A stretch of 64,000 nucleotides of DNA from Agrypnia vestita (GCA_016648135.1 JADDOH010002317.1:1-64000), one strand, 5' to 3'; positions 12,013 through 24,895 are shown, numbered from the stretch's first letter. The notes: generated from the letters alone by a model not told the origin. Program-made: numbers and translations.

Positions 12013-13318
12013 TGAAAAAGGTTTAGCATAATCCAAGATGATGGTTCTTATAACAGTTCCTTCTGAGGTTAAGTATCCTCTGTATAGTTGACTGTCCTGA
12101 TTTCAAAATAAAGGACAATTGACGCTCAAATAAATATTAAATTAAATAATACAATAAATTGCACAATACGTATTACATATGAGTCGCTTTAAGGACCATA
12201 GAGAAAAGGTATACTAAAGACAAAGCGCCAACCATAAAGAAAGAAAAAATGTGCCATAATAATTTTGTTTTATTCACGGTATAACCAAACATTCATGCAA
12301 ACCGTAGACATTATTAGTGTTATGAATTAGAAATCATAATAGTTATGAATAAATAAATTCCTTGATTTTGTTTAAGGAATGTTTAACAAAAAAACATTCA
12401 TTCATAATAGGAAAAATTCAAAAATTCTTCCGAATCATCGTATTTTTTTTTTGTATTACAGATTGCTCCATTTACAATGTAAGTATATCTGCTGCCTGAT
12501 GCTTTCGATGTTATCATTAAATACATCGGCATGATCGCTCATTTCATTTAGGGGTTGCACACTACGTGTTAGGGTGTACTTATTCATTACGTCCGTTCTG
12601 CATTTTGGGACATGAAATGGCGCGTGACCTTGATTTCGCTTTCGATTTCAATTTCGTATTGTATTAATAAACCTAAGCAACCCAATTTTATCTAACCAAA
12701 ACAATCCTAACCAAACCGTTTCTAATAACTTAACCTAACCAAAACAAACTTTACTTAACCAAACTTAACACCTAATGTAATTTTATCTTATTAAAAAATC
12801 CTAATCAAAACTTACCAAACCAAACCTTAACCTACTAACCTAAAATACACTTTGCAAATTTAAAATACCATAAACTTCACCAATGAAACAATACGAATCA
12901 CAAAATAAACATTTAAAGAAAAATGATATACATACTGATTACAACACACTCATATATGTACAATCATCAAAAATCAATGAATATTAACAAAATACAAAAA
13001 GCTCATACCTTCAGTATTTACCATATTTCTACTGTCTTTGATTCGCGTAAACATTTGGTATTGTTTATAAATAAAATTTTCGTCATGTAAATCTTGTCTA
13101 TGATTTACACATTTTTCCTCAATACTCAATACAATAATTTCCTCAAATGTCAAAATATACAATTTTTGAAACTTCAAACTTTAAAGTGTTATATAATACT
13201 TATTTGAGCGCCAATTCCGTTTAATATTGAAATTACAACGCTCTACCATACCGAGAATACTTACACTGAGAAGGATCTGTTATAAGGATCATCGTTTTAG
13301 ATTTAGCCAAAGTTATTT
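12013..13318. mobile_element. Non-autonomous DNA element with long diverged TIRs
   Basis: Inverted ends of about 115-125 bp: 12020-12140 matches the complement of 13195-13315 (shared blocks: gatgatggttcttataacag / gatgatccttataacag, and gcgctcaaataa). The core has no ORF and holds a degenerate AACCTAACC-like tract at about 12670-12850. Target duplication not evident. Confidence 0.65.
12670..12850 (+). repeat. Degenerate CCTAA (telomere-like) tract
   Basis: Repeated words such as aacctaaccaaaac, ttaacctactaacc and ctaaccaaa, resembling the insect CCTAA/TTAGG telomere unit but heavily diverged. Contained in the long-TIR element. Confidence 0.4.
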
Positions 13319-13639
13319 CTGGCATATCCTCACTGCTATATTGATATAATAATCTATTTCGCGTTGTCCAGATCTCGCATCATTATACTTTTTGACCAGG
13401 ATAAAAATTTTATTTATTTAAATAAAGTTGTATAAATAACAGCTATTACAGCAAAATGCCTCCAAATACAAATAGTAATGTTTGAAAATGATATGTCTTC
13501 AATATTTATATTCTTTAATTTGCATTTTAAAATATAATTTAACAAAATCAACTGTACTTATAAGTCTTATAAATGTGTATCCATTTTTCAAGACACCCTG
13601 TAATTTAGATACATTTCCAATTATTTCTATGTTCATTCA

Positions 13640-14080
13640 TCCTTTCATCTTCATCCCCTTGTCCTGGCAGAGTCGGGGGCCCAAAGACTCGACAAGGGGT
13701 TTTCATGCTCCCCTGTCTCGCAGCTGCTTCTGTATGATTCAACCCATTCTGATTTCGTACACATTTTTCTGTTGCCTTTCCCAGCTTAATCTGGGTCGAC
13801 CCACCAGTCGTCTTCCTTCCGGGGTTTCCAGGAGGATTCTTCTTGGTGTTCGTTTCTCTGACATTCTTAGCACATGTCCAAGCCACCTCAATTGTGATTT
13901 TTCTATGTGTAGGAGTAAGGGTTCCATGCCGAGTGTGTGCCTTATGTTGGCACTTCTCACACTGTCCATCAATGTTTCTTTGGCTGACTCCACTACTGTA
14001 CTCTGAAACAGGCTACATTCACTCTCAGCATCATGTTCTTCGGGTGGCAAATAAGCCTTTCCTGGTCTTTTCATTTTGCA
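13640..14080 (-). mobile_element. LINE RT C-terminal fragment
   Basis: The minus frame 14074-13739 includes EKSQLRWLGHVLRMSEKRTP, then GRPRLSWERQQKN, the C-terminal motif of many RTE/CR1-like non-LTR elements (RWxGHVxRM ... GRPR.W). The opposite-strand ORFs here are shadows. Confidence 0.75.
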
Positions 14081-14705
14081 GTTCCTTCCACTTTATTCTG
14101 ACGACACTATTATCTTTCTGTTTTGTATCATATTTTGTCAATTTTACGTTGTCTCTCCTGATCGGTGTCATACTGGTGGTTTTACCTTTTCTGGCACAAG
14201 TGCTACATGTTTTTATTTTTGTTTTGTCCCTTTCCCTCCAAGGAGGGGTGTTGATTTATTTTTGTCCCGTGCGATGTCTCCTCGGGTGTTCTTATGTTGT
14301 ATTTTTAGATTATAGATGTTCTTTTATTGTAATTTTGTAAAACCTCTTTTAAAAATAAAGACTTTTAGCATGGGACATTGAAGGTTTTGCGCGACCGACT
14401 CGCCTGGTCTTGCTTCTTGTTATGCTGGGACGCAAGGCCGGGCGGAGAGGACGCTTTAGCATAAAATAATGCCAACCAGGCGGCGAATGTGTTGGGCTGA
14501 TATGGACGCTTCGGCGCATAAAACAGCCCAGGGTATGTGGTGGGTCACCTTCAATGACGACACTATTTATCGGACTTCACTTTTTCACAAAATTTTCGCA
14601 GTTTTTGCAAACAAGGAGAAAATGATCGGCGCCTAGCTCGCCTCCTCTCTTCACTCGAACATCAACGACGGATTTCTTTATTACGGGTGCCGCTATACAG
14701 AAGTC

Positions 14706-14895
14706 GATTTGAGACTGTCTCGTTTCCTTACTCCTTCTCTGGAACCATATGAATTTGTGTATTTATTTGTGCTGAAAAGTAGTGTTTATGATTGTTTGTT
14801 TATGATTGATTGAGACTGTCTCGTTTCCTTACTCCTTCTCTGGAACCATATGAATTTGTGTATTTATTTGTGCTGAAATGTAGTGTTTATGATTG
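14706..14895 (+). repeat. Direct duplication of about 100 bp
   Basis: The segment beginning gagactgtctcgtttcctta occurs at 14710 and again at 14812, almost identical through tgtgctgaaa and tagtgtttatgattgtt. Confidence 0.85.
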
Positions 14896-15450
14896 TTAAG
14901 CCATTACTTGCACAGAAATCCAACAGCGTGGTTCTTTGAAGGTTAACTTCCGGTCTCCCGAATTTCCCGATGACTCCTTTCCATGAAATTGCGTCATTCC
15001 CAATATGAGCATTAAAATCGCCGATGTACAAAATATTATCATTTCTCAAGAATCCTCGATGTACATGTGATAGCAGCTCGCAGAACGATCCGTATTCCGA
15101 TGAAGTGTTCGGGGCGTAAATCTGAATAAAGACGATCACTTTCCCACTGACCTGCACTTTTACCATCGCCACTTTGTCGCTAAAAGTCTTCCATTCCAGG
15201 ACTTTCTCCGGGAATTTGGATTTTTAAGAATCAAAACTCCTGATTTTGCGTTTGACGCTTCATCAACTCCGGAATAGTATAGTTGCCAGGTTCAGACTAA
15301 ACGTTTTATTCCGCTCCCTTTTAGTTTCGTCGATGACAACCCACAAATGTCAATCGAGTAACGCTCTAATTCGGCGACCAACTGGAGATCTTTCTCGGTA
15401 AACTCGTAATATTCCATGTGCCGATTTACAGCATATCTTTGGGCATGTTA
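14864..15450 (-). mobile_element. LINE endonuclease-domain fragment
   Basis: The minus frame gives FIQIYAPNTSS, YIGDFNAHIGND and, further upstream, LQLVAELERYSIDICGL and LYYSGVDEASN, with breaks. These are motifs of the APE-type endonuclease of RTE-like LINEs (GDFNAH is the active-site block). Confidence 0.85.
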
Positions 15451-16190
15451 CACTGTGCCTATTCCTCTGGTTTTTAAGATTTGCGGCAAGTAAAACGTTA
15501 AACAACCTCGATTCGCGCGCTTGTCCAGCCGCCGCGGACGTCTGTACGTCACCGCGATTGAAGCGAATTTGAAGAATTATTGCTATGTTTGCACCTGAAA
15601 TTAATTTAAAATTGGTAAGAATTCAAAGACAAACTGTAAAGATAAATTTGACATAACGAAAATGAATTTATAAGAGAAATGTTAAATTATGCTATACACG
15701 TAATATATTACACCGATTTTGCTTCTCTATGATGTCAGAAATGATTTATCTTTGAAAAATATTTCAACAAATATTTCAATAAATATACTATTCTTGACGT
15801 AACATTACATCATAAGACTATATATATATATATAAATATATATATATAGGCATAAGTTTGTGATGGTCGACAAAGCGATAGATTTAATAAATTCAGAAAT
15901 TCTTAAAATAAGAATATTCGAAAAAAGCCAAGTAGGGACATCAAAAATATATTTCTTCTATTTTGAATCGTTTAAAAGTAAAAGCCTGATATATTTCTTC
16001 TCAGGATTCAGTATTACAAGAGGCCGACGAAATATCGAATATTCAGCTATACAAGTAATATTTCTTAGATCTTTATTATACCATAGATATAATTCTGTGT
16101 TAAATTAATATTGTTTATGACAATCCTAGTAGACTCGACCTTGTGAGTAGGTGCGAACGAGCCTTAATTATTTCTGAATCAGAACTGTAA
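15451..16190. other. No gene recognised
   Basis: Contains a (TA)n microsatellite at about 15818-15848 and an 82-codon ORF of no recognised family. Nothing else supported. Confidence 0.5.
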
Positions 16191-16191
16191 A

Positions 16192-16440
16192 TCTCGCGTG
16201 TAGCGGGTGCTTTACATTTATTTTAACGGAACGGACCAATCACAGACGCGCGTTGCCCTCGACGGATTGAGCCAATAGCGACCATCTTGATGACTGAATC
16301 CGGCCAATGGCGGGCGCCGGCGGTGAAGTCATCGCGCATTGGATGACTCACTGCACTTGCGTGGATTTCGGAGGTGTGTTGCAATCGTTATTATAAAAGG
16401 AGCGGGCGCCATATACTCAGCCCTTCAGTTCGAGACCAGC
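16192..16440 (+). promoter_or_regulatory. Polymerase II promoter-like segment (possible LTR)
   Basis: A GC-rich block with CCAAT-type words (gaccaatcac, gagccaatagc, cggccaatgg), a TATA box TATAAAAG at 16392-16399, and initiator-like CTCAG (A at 16419) and TTCAGTT (A at 16427) 27-35 bp downstream. Starts tgtagcgggtgc, LTR-like. No convincing ORF follows. It could be a solo LTR or the promoter of an unseen transcript, possibly even the CNT leader; the sequence does not decide. Confidence 0.35.
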
Positions 16441-16574
16441 ACCTGCGAGCGGAAGCGCTGCCCGAGAGACTACTGCCAGAGACTTCATTTGGAGAACAGC
16501 ATTTGCGGACAGAGTTGCTGCCCGGACGTATGGAGGAATCTACCATTCATCAGTACCAGAGAGGATCATACCGC

Positions 16575-17110
16575 CACTGTGTAACAGCTAAGGAACACAT
16601 TTATATTATCTATTACGGTTAATTATTTTCACTATCGAAATGTATTTATTTTGGGAATATTTGAGATCGGAGTAATTATGTGTAATTAATATCACGATTG
16701 CTTGTGTGATATTGGTTCAAATTGTACGAGAATTTCTTCCAAACGGATGTATCTTTATGCAAAGGGATTTTAATGCTATCTATACTAACAATTGAATACA
16801 CGGATTTCTATATGAAGTGCCTAGTAGCATTATGATAATTATTGTATTGCATAAGTATTGCGCAATCCGGTCTTCAGCTAAGGATCACATTTATATTATC
16901 TATTACGATTAATTATTTTCACTGTCGAAATGTATTATTTTGGGAATATTTGAGATCGGAGTAATGTGTAATTAATATCACTTTTTGGATTACTTGTGGG
17001 ATATTGATTCAAATCGTACGAGAATTTCTTCCAAACGGATCTTTATGCAAAGGGATTTTTATGCTATCTAAGTGCCTAGTAGCATTATGATAATTGTTGT
17101 ATTGCGTAGG
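16575..17110 (+). repeat. Direct duplication, two copies of about 240 bp
   Basis: cagctaaggaacacatttat at about 16586 and cagctaaggatcacatttat at about 16876 each begin a segment with gggaatatttgagatcggag and ccaaacggat; the second copy has small deletions. Confidence 0.8.
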
Positions 17111-17331
17111 TATTGTGCAATCATTACACCCGGTCTGCAACTAACTCTATATGATTTGAGTACCTCGGTAAATTCGGCTTAACAAGTAGCTTCAGAACGA
17201 CGAGTAAAAGACAAAATGGGGAGATCTAACTAAAGATTGGGGATATCTGATTTGTGTTAGCCTAGCTGGCTGAGGGGTGGATGATTGCCGGCACTTGGGC
17301 GTGGAACCCGCACAAGCCCCTGCAGGGTCCC

Positions 17332-17544
17332 TTAAAGGCGAGGCCCTCCTTGTTGCTCGGGGTCGTCAATAAACCGACCACCTAACCTCATCCGGCGCAA
17401 ACTACTTAAACCAACAAAAAGGTTCCCTTTGTCTTCGGAAGGATTTCCATGCTTGAGTGCTGTAAAACCTTGATAGAAAACGTTAACTTCTATTTCGTCC
17501 TCTGTAAGAAAGACAGGGCCAGAATCAGTATAAAAATCATTCAC
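17332..17544 (-). CDS. Unrecognised 70-codon ORF, probably repeat-derived
   Basis: An open minus-strand frame that includes EDEIEVNVFYQGFTALKHG and DDPEQQGG. Composition is protein-like and GC is higher than in the surroundings. It lies in a segment (about 17220-18030) next to LTR- or promoter-like DNA, so a decayed retroelement is plausible. No known domain recognised. Confidence 0.2.
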   Translation of the reverse strand: MNDFYTDSGPVFLTEDEIEVNVFYQGFTALKHGNPSEDKGNLFVGLSSLRRMRLGGRFIDDPEQQGGPRL

Positions 17545-19500
17545 TCATATGGAATAGCTAGGATATTATAAATATGTTACTAATACTCTAACATTTGACC
17601 AAAGTAAATGTTGCAAGATGCAGAATCGTGGGACGCCGCTCTGAAAAGGCATAATGAGATTGCTCAATAATTTTTAACATCGCTGACTATGCCCGCAAAG
17701 GAGGCTGATATCGTCATCAATTCGTACCAAAAGAGTACATGATTCTTCAAACACCGGCCTATAAGAAAGGCGCCTCAAGACAACACTCATCATCAGAAAC
17801 TCGTACCAAAAGAGTACGGCCATCTCAATTATAAGCCTAAAAGAGGGGCATCATAGGATCACATCTCGTAAAGAAGAGATATAGTTCCGGGATGCAGTAA
17901 GTTCCGGAGGAGCAAGGGGGGTCGTTTAGTCACTTAGGAAGTCGGCCACCGGATCTAGGCGGGCGCGGGGCCTAAAGCCTCCTCAGCAGTGATGCTGGGG
18001 GTTTAAAAAACCAAAATTTAGCATTCAAAGAAACTATTATTTCATATAAACTCAGGGGCTCTTGTAGAATCCCTTCGAACAAACCATCCCCGAGACCTTA
18101 TCTACTTATTTATAAAGAAGTTTCGCTTCAAAAATGTCGTATTTCGTAGATAGCAAATATATGTATTATTTCCCCACGGAATTAATATGAACAGGTTCAT
18201 GCACGTCTAAGATGGAACCATTCAAGATAAGAATATGCTAATACAAAGTGTTTATAATTATTAATTTTAGTGTTATTTAATATGTGTGAATTTTTCCCTT
18301 TGCGCTGTTCGAACGATTTTACTGTTTTTTCTCAAAACGGAAATATTTTATTTCTAATACATGAATTCTTTCTGGTGAACGTATTTTATTATAACATAAA
18401 TGTATACATTATTAGACTCGTTAGATATTACGTATTATTATGCAATCGTTTCCACACTGCTCCTATAAAAAAATTTGAAGTTATTATGATACACAACGGG
18501 GTCCTTCATCCATTAGACGAACCATGTGCCATAGTATTTATTGAGGTTTAGTCGCATCTTTTATTTCTAGTAAGAGTTTTAGTATTGGTGCCAGGCTCCA
18601 TTATGAGGCGGAAATAGTTCATATTCATAGCCTGACTGTAATAGGTATTTTTGTCACGTAAGAGGTAGCACTTTTAGAAGTATAACTGTGTTTTATGTTT
18701 CGTCCCTGACTGACAGGATGGTATAGCTGTGGTTATTTGGGTTATACAATTAGTAAATGAAAAGGGCATTAGGTATTATCAATTTCGTACGCGAACCCAA
18801 CATGTTAGTTAATATTTTTAGTTAATATTGCATTCAAAAGCAAAAATACCACAGAATAATTATTTTCAGTTAATAATATATATTTTAGTTAAATGTATAG
18901 TAGCACTGGCAGAGCATTAATATTGTATAGAATATATTATTTCATAAGTAGGATTGAATTTTAGTTCGTAATATTCCATAGAATATAATATTTTATTCGG
19001 CGTTCATTATATAGTTACAGCGTATCTGTCGACCTCAACTGTCACCACCCGCGCCATACAACTATTTCGCTAACATCATATAGCAAATGACTTTATTCAT
19101 TGAAATGAAATTTATATTATTTAATATTATTTACGACGTATTTTTGACGGGTCACCCCACTTCGATTCATCACAAATCAAATTAAATTTCAACTCGCGAC
19201 CATTAAGCAACGATGTTTTATAGTAAATTCTTAATACAGAATTCATCTTTAATACGTTAATAAGACCCCTCTATCTACCGGGACTCATCGCAATGCTTGC
19301 CGTGACCAGGAGGATGATTTATATTAAAACACAATAAAATGCTTTATAATATTAATTTAACATCATTTCGACATTAAATACAGTCTACATGGTTTGATTA
19401 GGATGCCCTATCTACCAGGGTCATCACAAGTTTTATAAAATCTTCAATAAACTATATATATATATAGACTATATACTTTTTATATATATAGAATATAGAC
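17545..19500. other. Unassigned, GC-richer then AT-rich
   Basis: 17700-18030 contains a repeated word (ctcgtaccaaaagagtac at two sites) and a GC-rich patch that may belong to a retroelement. 18030-19500 is AT-rich with a (TA)n run near 19452-19495. No gene recognised. Confidence 0.4.
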
Positions 19501-19504
19501 TATA

Positions 19505-20118
19505 ACTCTTTACAACTCCTTGGTGCGGAGTAGACTCGAGAGTGGCTCGATGATCTGGGGGCCACATGAGAGCAAGTACTCTCTTATGGTGGAGAAAGTC
19601 CAAAAGAAGTTTCTGAGATATCTCTACATGAGAGAGTACGGGCATTATCCTTGGCTTTACCCAACCGAGTTTCTCCAGGGTATGCTTGGCTACAATAGTC
19701 TAGAGACTAGAAGGAATGTGTATTAGATTACACATTTTTATCGATTGTTGCGCGGTATGATCGATAATCCTGAAATTATGCAGAGCATTGGTTTGTATGT
19801 TCCTGATAATTACACTAGACATCGTCAGCATAGATTGTTTCACATTCCAATATACAGGACCAACCTGCCGATGGTTATGCCTGTTGGAAGAGCCACAGCT
19901 ATGCTGAACAAAATTGCTTTGGGTATTGATATATTCCATGTGTCTGAGGGGGTTTTCCGAAGCGGGATTCTCCTACACCTTTGACCAGATTTTATGTTAT
20001 TTTTAATTTATTAAATACTTTCATTTTTGATATATACTTCCTAATATGTATGCCTTAAACATTTTGTTTGTCATGTACATATTATCGTGAAATAAATTGA
20101 AAATTGAAATTGAATTGA
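19505..20118 (+). mobile_element. Jockey-like LINE 3' end (family J1)
   Basis: The + frame has VRSRLESGSMIWGPHESKYS, KVQKKFLRYLYMREYG and PWLYPTEFLQGMLGY, then a premature TAG at 19725 and continuation MLRGMIDNPEIMQSIGLYVP. It ends with an aattgaaattgaattg tail. 5' truncated copy. Confidence 0.9.
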
Positions 20119-21565
20119 AAAACATAATAAGAAGTTTGAACATGCGATATAAAATAAAATTATCATTATAATACATACAAGAAAGCATAATTACTATGAA
20201 AATATAAGTATCAACGAACACAGGGTGTGATCTTTCGTAGGATCGCTGTATAAAATGTGTCGTGAAACTACCTTGAAGATAGAACATTGCTTGGGTTAGA
20301 AAAATAAATATATTTTTACGAGTCTAGTTACCAAAGAGGAAGAAATATGCAGGAAAAACACTTTTTTATATTATATCCAGGGGCGGTATGATTAAATATA
20401 AGTTATATTGAAGAACCTTCCATTGTAGATTTTGAGATTAGTAGTGAGTGACAAAATGAGATACGATGATATAAGCCTCAGCGATTCAATTGAGACAAAT
20501 CTCAGTTGTGAGATAAATGACACTTTCCTGTATCTGGGGGCGCGGGTTCGCTAATCTTTGATAATGTCAAATTATACTAAATGCAATTGCACGGGGCAAA
20601 ATTGGCCACAATGGCTGGGCCGAAACCAAACTCGGCTTGAAATCTTCTGACGGCTGAACATCATAATTCAAATTATCAATGGAGATTTTGTAACAATCAT
20701 AAATACAGTTTCAGCACTCATTACATTTTCTTTGTACACTAAAAGGAGTTTGTGCACTGACGTCATCGAGCAAAAAAGTGTTCTTCGGACGACGGTCAAA
20801 GTACGGGACAGTCGGGCAGATTATTTATAAATGTTAGTTTCGTTATTATATTAATATAAAAAATTAAATTTCGCGCGAGTCTCTTATTACATTTGACTTG
20901 GATCTTAGAGCTCCTTGTAATAAAATAATAATTTTCTCAAAATAAACCAGAACTATTTCACGAATCCTGGATCTCTACTATCAGTTTAATTGTTAAGCTT
21001 TTTTTCCTAATTGGAAGTTGTTTTTATAATTTTCTTTAATTAACTATTTTCGATTTTCGAAGTTACAGTTACTTGTACATTGTCATAAAATAAAGACAAA
21101 ATTGTTTAAATTAAATTGCCTTTTCAAAAATTATTTCTCAATTTCCAAGAATTATTTAGTTTTCTCTTGTTATATTTATCATCTAAGGGAAGTAATTTCA
21201 TATCGACCAACTAGAGACTAATTTACGTATTACGTACCAGAAAAAAATATTCTCTTTGTATTCGTTACAACACTTGGTTTTACATGGCAAAATTGCGATA
21301 AGGTTTTTTGAGTATTTTTTGAACTAGGCGTTGTTTCTCTCATAATATTACGCCAACCGTTAATTTTAATAAAATTTACCTCGCTTGTTAGTATAATTTT
21401 AATAATATAGAAACTACCACTGTCTCATAATCGACTGCATGTTTTAAGTAGTAAAGTTGTAGTGGAATATACCTACAAACACATTGTACTCAATGCCCAG
21501 TCTGTGTAGTCAAGGCAGTGATTGTTGTAAGTGGCAAAGAATGTTCTAAGGTTTTCAAGCCTTTT
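20119..21565. other. No gene recognised
   Basis: AT-rich; a palindromic tgacgtca at about 20758 is the only regulatory-like word. The 20585-20640 patch resembles a segment near 35990-36040. Nothing else supported. Confidence 0.45.
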
Positions 21566-21570
21566 CAAGT

Positions 21571-21658
21571 TCAGAATCTTCTGGTTTGTTTTTCTGGGGT
21601 ATTATGCTGTGTTTTACGACCTATGTTACCGACGTTTCGGATCCCATTGCATACGATG
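21571..21658 (-). repeat. Penelope-like terminal repeat, family 2
   Basis: On the minus strand: CAATGGGATCCGAAACGTC, then GGTCGTAAAACACAG and the ACAAACCAGAAGATTCTGAA end. The GAAAC and the palindromic ACGT stem III are kept, but the CTGATGA part is missing. Confidence 0.5.
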
Positions 21659-21672
21659 TTGCAAGCCAATAC

Positions 21673-22441
21673 TTAAGCCATGTATTCACTAGGGGACAAA
21701 TTGTCCCTCAACAGCATGCGCGGCATAGAGTCTACGTGACGTTGCAACGTCGTGCACTGTTCCGCGACCTCGCGCACAACATAGCGCGGCATTTCTACGT
21801 GCCGTGGCAACGTTGCCATGCGCACGGTACCCGAGCGTACTCACTGCAACATTCCGCGGAGCGTCAGTACCACGTGGTATGTTTACAAGTGAATACGCAT
21901 GCGCTGTATCTGTCAAGATGACAATGCGGGGAAACGAAATCGTTCTCGAACTCATCGAGCTGTATCGATCGAAGATCGCATAGAATGTCCGTCCTTCTTT
22001 CTCTTTGCAGTTAATAATTTCGCATTCTCCTCTTTTTTCTCCTCTTACTTTTCGATAAACTCATTAACATAAACAGATACGCGGCTATCATCATAACCTC
22101 ATAGGGCGATATATTTCCGTGACGTCTGGAAAACAATAATTATTTGCAAAAAGGACCTTGTTTTTAATAATATTCAATTTACTACAGTAAAACCTCGTTA
22201 ATTTGAAATTGCGACCCAAAAAAACATTTCGAATTGCGCGGAACCCCGTTTTCGCCAAATGTGATACCGCAGCTGTCATCCATAACCTCATCGGATGACA
22301 TTTCCGCGACAAGATATGCGAGTCCCGGTGTGTGCACGTCAATTGACCGCGTCATTGTCCCCGAAACATGAGCGTAGATGTTGATGCGACATGTCGAGCG
22401 GAATGTTTCGCGATTTGTCCCCTAGTGAATACATGGCTTTA
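21673..22441 (-). mobile_element. TTAA-flanked MITE (family F3, copy A)
   Basis: Inverted ends gccatgtattcactagggga ... cctagtgaatacatggc. The left flank is TTAA, the right TTTA. TTAA duplication is the hallmark of piggyBac-type elements. No transposase ORF. Inside lies a pogo/Tigger-like end (acagtaaaacctcgttaatt), also present in copy B. Confidence 0.8.
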
Positions 22442-22463
22442 CCCACAACATCAACACTCACAA

Positions 22464-22715
22464 CAACACATCAGCCCTGATGATGTCAACCAGAAAGGTC
22501 GTAAAAACATGGCAGATCCTAGAAAATACAAATTAGAAGTGAAAATGGTAGTTAGTTCGCGTTATGGTTATCGTAATTTTATTTATTGTCATTGTTTTTA
22601 CGAGTATATATAAATATTGGCTTCCGTCAAATATTCTTTCTTGGCCGTGCAGAATCTTCTTATTAGAGATTTCTATTATATGTTGTACCGTGTATGACAT
22701 TTCGGATCCCATCAA
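22464..22715. repeat. Penelope-like terminal repeat fragments, family 2
   Basis: + strand 22471-22520: gccCTGATGAtg followed by ccagaaaggtcgtaaaaaca, stem II deleted. Minus strand 22640-22712: GGGATCCGAAATGTCATA. They lie tail-to-tail next to the F3 element. Confidence 0.45.
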
Positions 22716-22724
22716 CGTTATTGA

Positions 22725-23835
22725 TTTTTTTTTTTTCAATTTCAATTCAATTTATTTCATGATAATATGTACATGACAAACAAAATGTTTAAGGCATACA
22801 TATTAGGAAGTATATATCAAAAATGAAAATATTTAATAAATTAAAAATAACATATACATATACATACATACATACACACACATATACATATTGTGTATTA
22901 AAATACTAATTTATTATTAAACAATTATTAAACAATTAGAAGTGACCTGTATAATCTGGTCAAAGGTGTAGGAGAATCCTGCTTCGGAAAACCCCCTCAG
23001 ACACATGGAATATATCAATACCCAAAGCGATTTTGTTCAGCATAGCTGTGGCTCTTCCAACAGGCATAACCATCGGCAGGTTGGTCCTGTATATTGGAAT
23101 GTGAAACAATCTATGCTGACGATGTCTAGTGTAATTATCAGGAACATACAAACCAATGCTCTGCATAATTTCAGGATTATCGATCATACCGCGCAACAAT
23201 CGATAAAAATGTGTAATCAAATACACATTCCTTCTAGTCTCTAAACTATTGTAGCCAAGCATACCCTGGAGAAACTCGGTTGGGTAAAGCCAAGGATAAT
23301 GCCCGTACTCTCTCATGTAGAGATATCTCAGAAACTTCTTTTGGACTTTCTCCACCATAAGAGAGTACTTGCCCTCATGTGGCCCCCAGATCATCGAGCC
23401 ACTCTCGAGTCTACTCCGCACCAAGGAGTTGTACAGAGTTCTCAGTACGCGGGTATTCTCGAAAACCCTGGCAGTACGCAGAACAAATCCTAACATTCTC
23501 AGAGCATTACCACTGATCGTCTCTATGTGATCATGAAATGTCAGGCTGCTTACAAATTTAACACCTAGATCTTTAACATTCGATGTTCTTGTCAGATTTT
23601 GGTCGTTCATTTTGTAGCGAAAAAATAGAGTTTTTTGGGCCCTAGTGAAGGATGTAACCGAACACTTGGAAACATTAAACAAAAGTTTATTTCGTCTTCC
23701 CCATTCACATATATTTGATATATCTGTTTGGAGAAGATGAAAATCGTCCAAAGTTGACACCTTTAAGAAAAGCTTTAAGTCATCCGCAAATAACAGAAAG
23801 CGCGAGTTTAAAATTACATTTTTTGTACAAACAAT
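22725..23835 (-). mobile_element. Jockey-like LINE with RT active-site motif (family J1)
   Basis: Longest copy. The minus frame from about 23835 reads NSRFLLFADDLKLFLK (FADD catalytic box at about 23792-23781), then STLDDFHLLQTDISNICEWG, LGVKFVSSLTFHDHIETI and RSRLESGSMIWGPHEG, to LLHL at 22960. The 3'UTR has CATA microsatellites and an aattgaaattgaaa tail. 5' truncated; the ORF from the FADD box to the stop is intact. Confidence 0.93.
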
Positions 23836-23859
23836 ACAAAATTACATCTTAATAAACTT

Positions 23860-24165
23860 GACTACGCTGACGTCCTGGTAAAGGTCACAGAGCTCGGTGT
23901 TGTATCTTTTTCGCCATGTTTGACCGTCATTAATATGTCCATACTCGGCGTAAGATGTTTCTTTCAAATGTGTCTAGTCTATTTTCGTCGTGCTTAGTTC
24001 ATGTCCAGGTCTCCGAGGCATATGTTGAGACTGGTCTAAGCAATGTCTTGTAGAGCGTGGCTTTAGTTTTTCTGGACATCAGGCGCGACCTCAATTGTCC
24101 AATGAGACCAAGGTAACTCCGGTTTGCTGCAAAGTAGGTATATGACCACTTCAGACATTTTTAGT
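23860..24165 (-). mobile_element. RTE-like LINE RT fragment
   Basis: The minus frame gives ATLYKTLLRPVSTYASETWT and RLDTFERNILRRVW, matching the typical RT C-terminal segment LYKTL-RPV-x-TY-x-ETW. Confidence 0.75.
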
Positions 24166-24585
24166 CTCCTGGTATCGAGTCCTACCTGTCTCTTCGTCAG
24201 GACAACCAGCATGTAAATAACACTAGACACCGCGCAGTGGGTATATACAAACATAACTTACATTTTGTTAAAAAAATTCTCTAGCATAGTCATTGAGTTG
24301 TGGGTTTGAAAGTTTTATTTTAAAAAAATCAACAGGTGGTTTTGAAATACAAAATATATTTAAATCAAAATTACAGCTTTATGCTTGGTTTGTGGGAGTG
24401 ACTTCGCGAAAGCGACTTCGGAAACGCGTAACAGGAAGTAGGAACGAAATAATGTTCCGATTTCGAATTTATTCATTTTGTTCGGCATATTCAACTTTGA
24501 CATTAGGCGTAGGGAGAAGAGACGTCACTTACTTTTCAAATCTAAGGGTGTTTTATACGATCCATGCGTGGAATAAGCCTAAGAG

Positions 24586-24895
24586 ATGATAAGAAATGAT
24601 GAAATTAGGCGCAGAACTAGAGTGGATATCATGAATCGTGTAGCGAAGCTAAAATGGCAATTGACAGGGCACGTTGAAAGGCAGGATGCTACAAGGTGGA
24701 CTCCTAGAGTTCTGAAGTGGAGATCTTGGGAAAATAAAACAGGCGTCGGAAGACCTCAAAAGAGATGGGCCGACGATATAACCGCTGTGGGAGGAAAGAA
24801 ATGGCTACAATTAGCAAACAACAAGGAAGGATGGAAGAGTATGGAAGAGGCCTATATCCAGCAGTGGAGAAATAAAGGCTGAAGAAGAAGAAGAT
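24586..24895 (+). mobile_element. RTE-like LINE 3' end (family R3)
   Basis: Reads EIRRRTRVDIMNRVAKLKWQ, HVERQDATRWTPRVLKWRSW, GRPQKRWADDI and EEAYIQQW, ending with a (GAA)n tail. A minus-strand 3' end of the same family lies at 24987-25075 and a + copy at 44785-45165. Confidence 0.88.

Noticed and set aside
13843..14340. Long + strand ORFs rich in Phe/Cys/Leu
   Set aside because: Partly antisense to the LINE RT fragment at 14074-13739; composition is typical of shadow frames.
20750..20765. CRE-type tgacgtca site
   Set aside because: A single 8-bp palindrome without promoter context is expected by chance.
22471..22520. Hammerhead with CTGATGA near 22477
   Set aside because: Stem II is missing between CTGATGA and the GAAA-like word; it is a deleted family 2 repeat.
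24172..24215. Further hammerhead on the minus strand
   Set aside because: CTGACGA and GAGAC are present, but the GAAA box reads GAT and stem II does not close.
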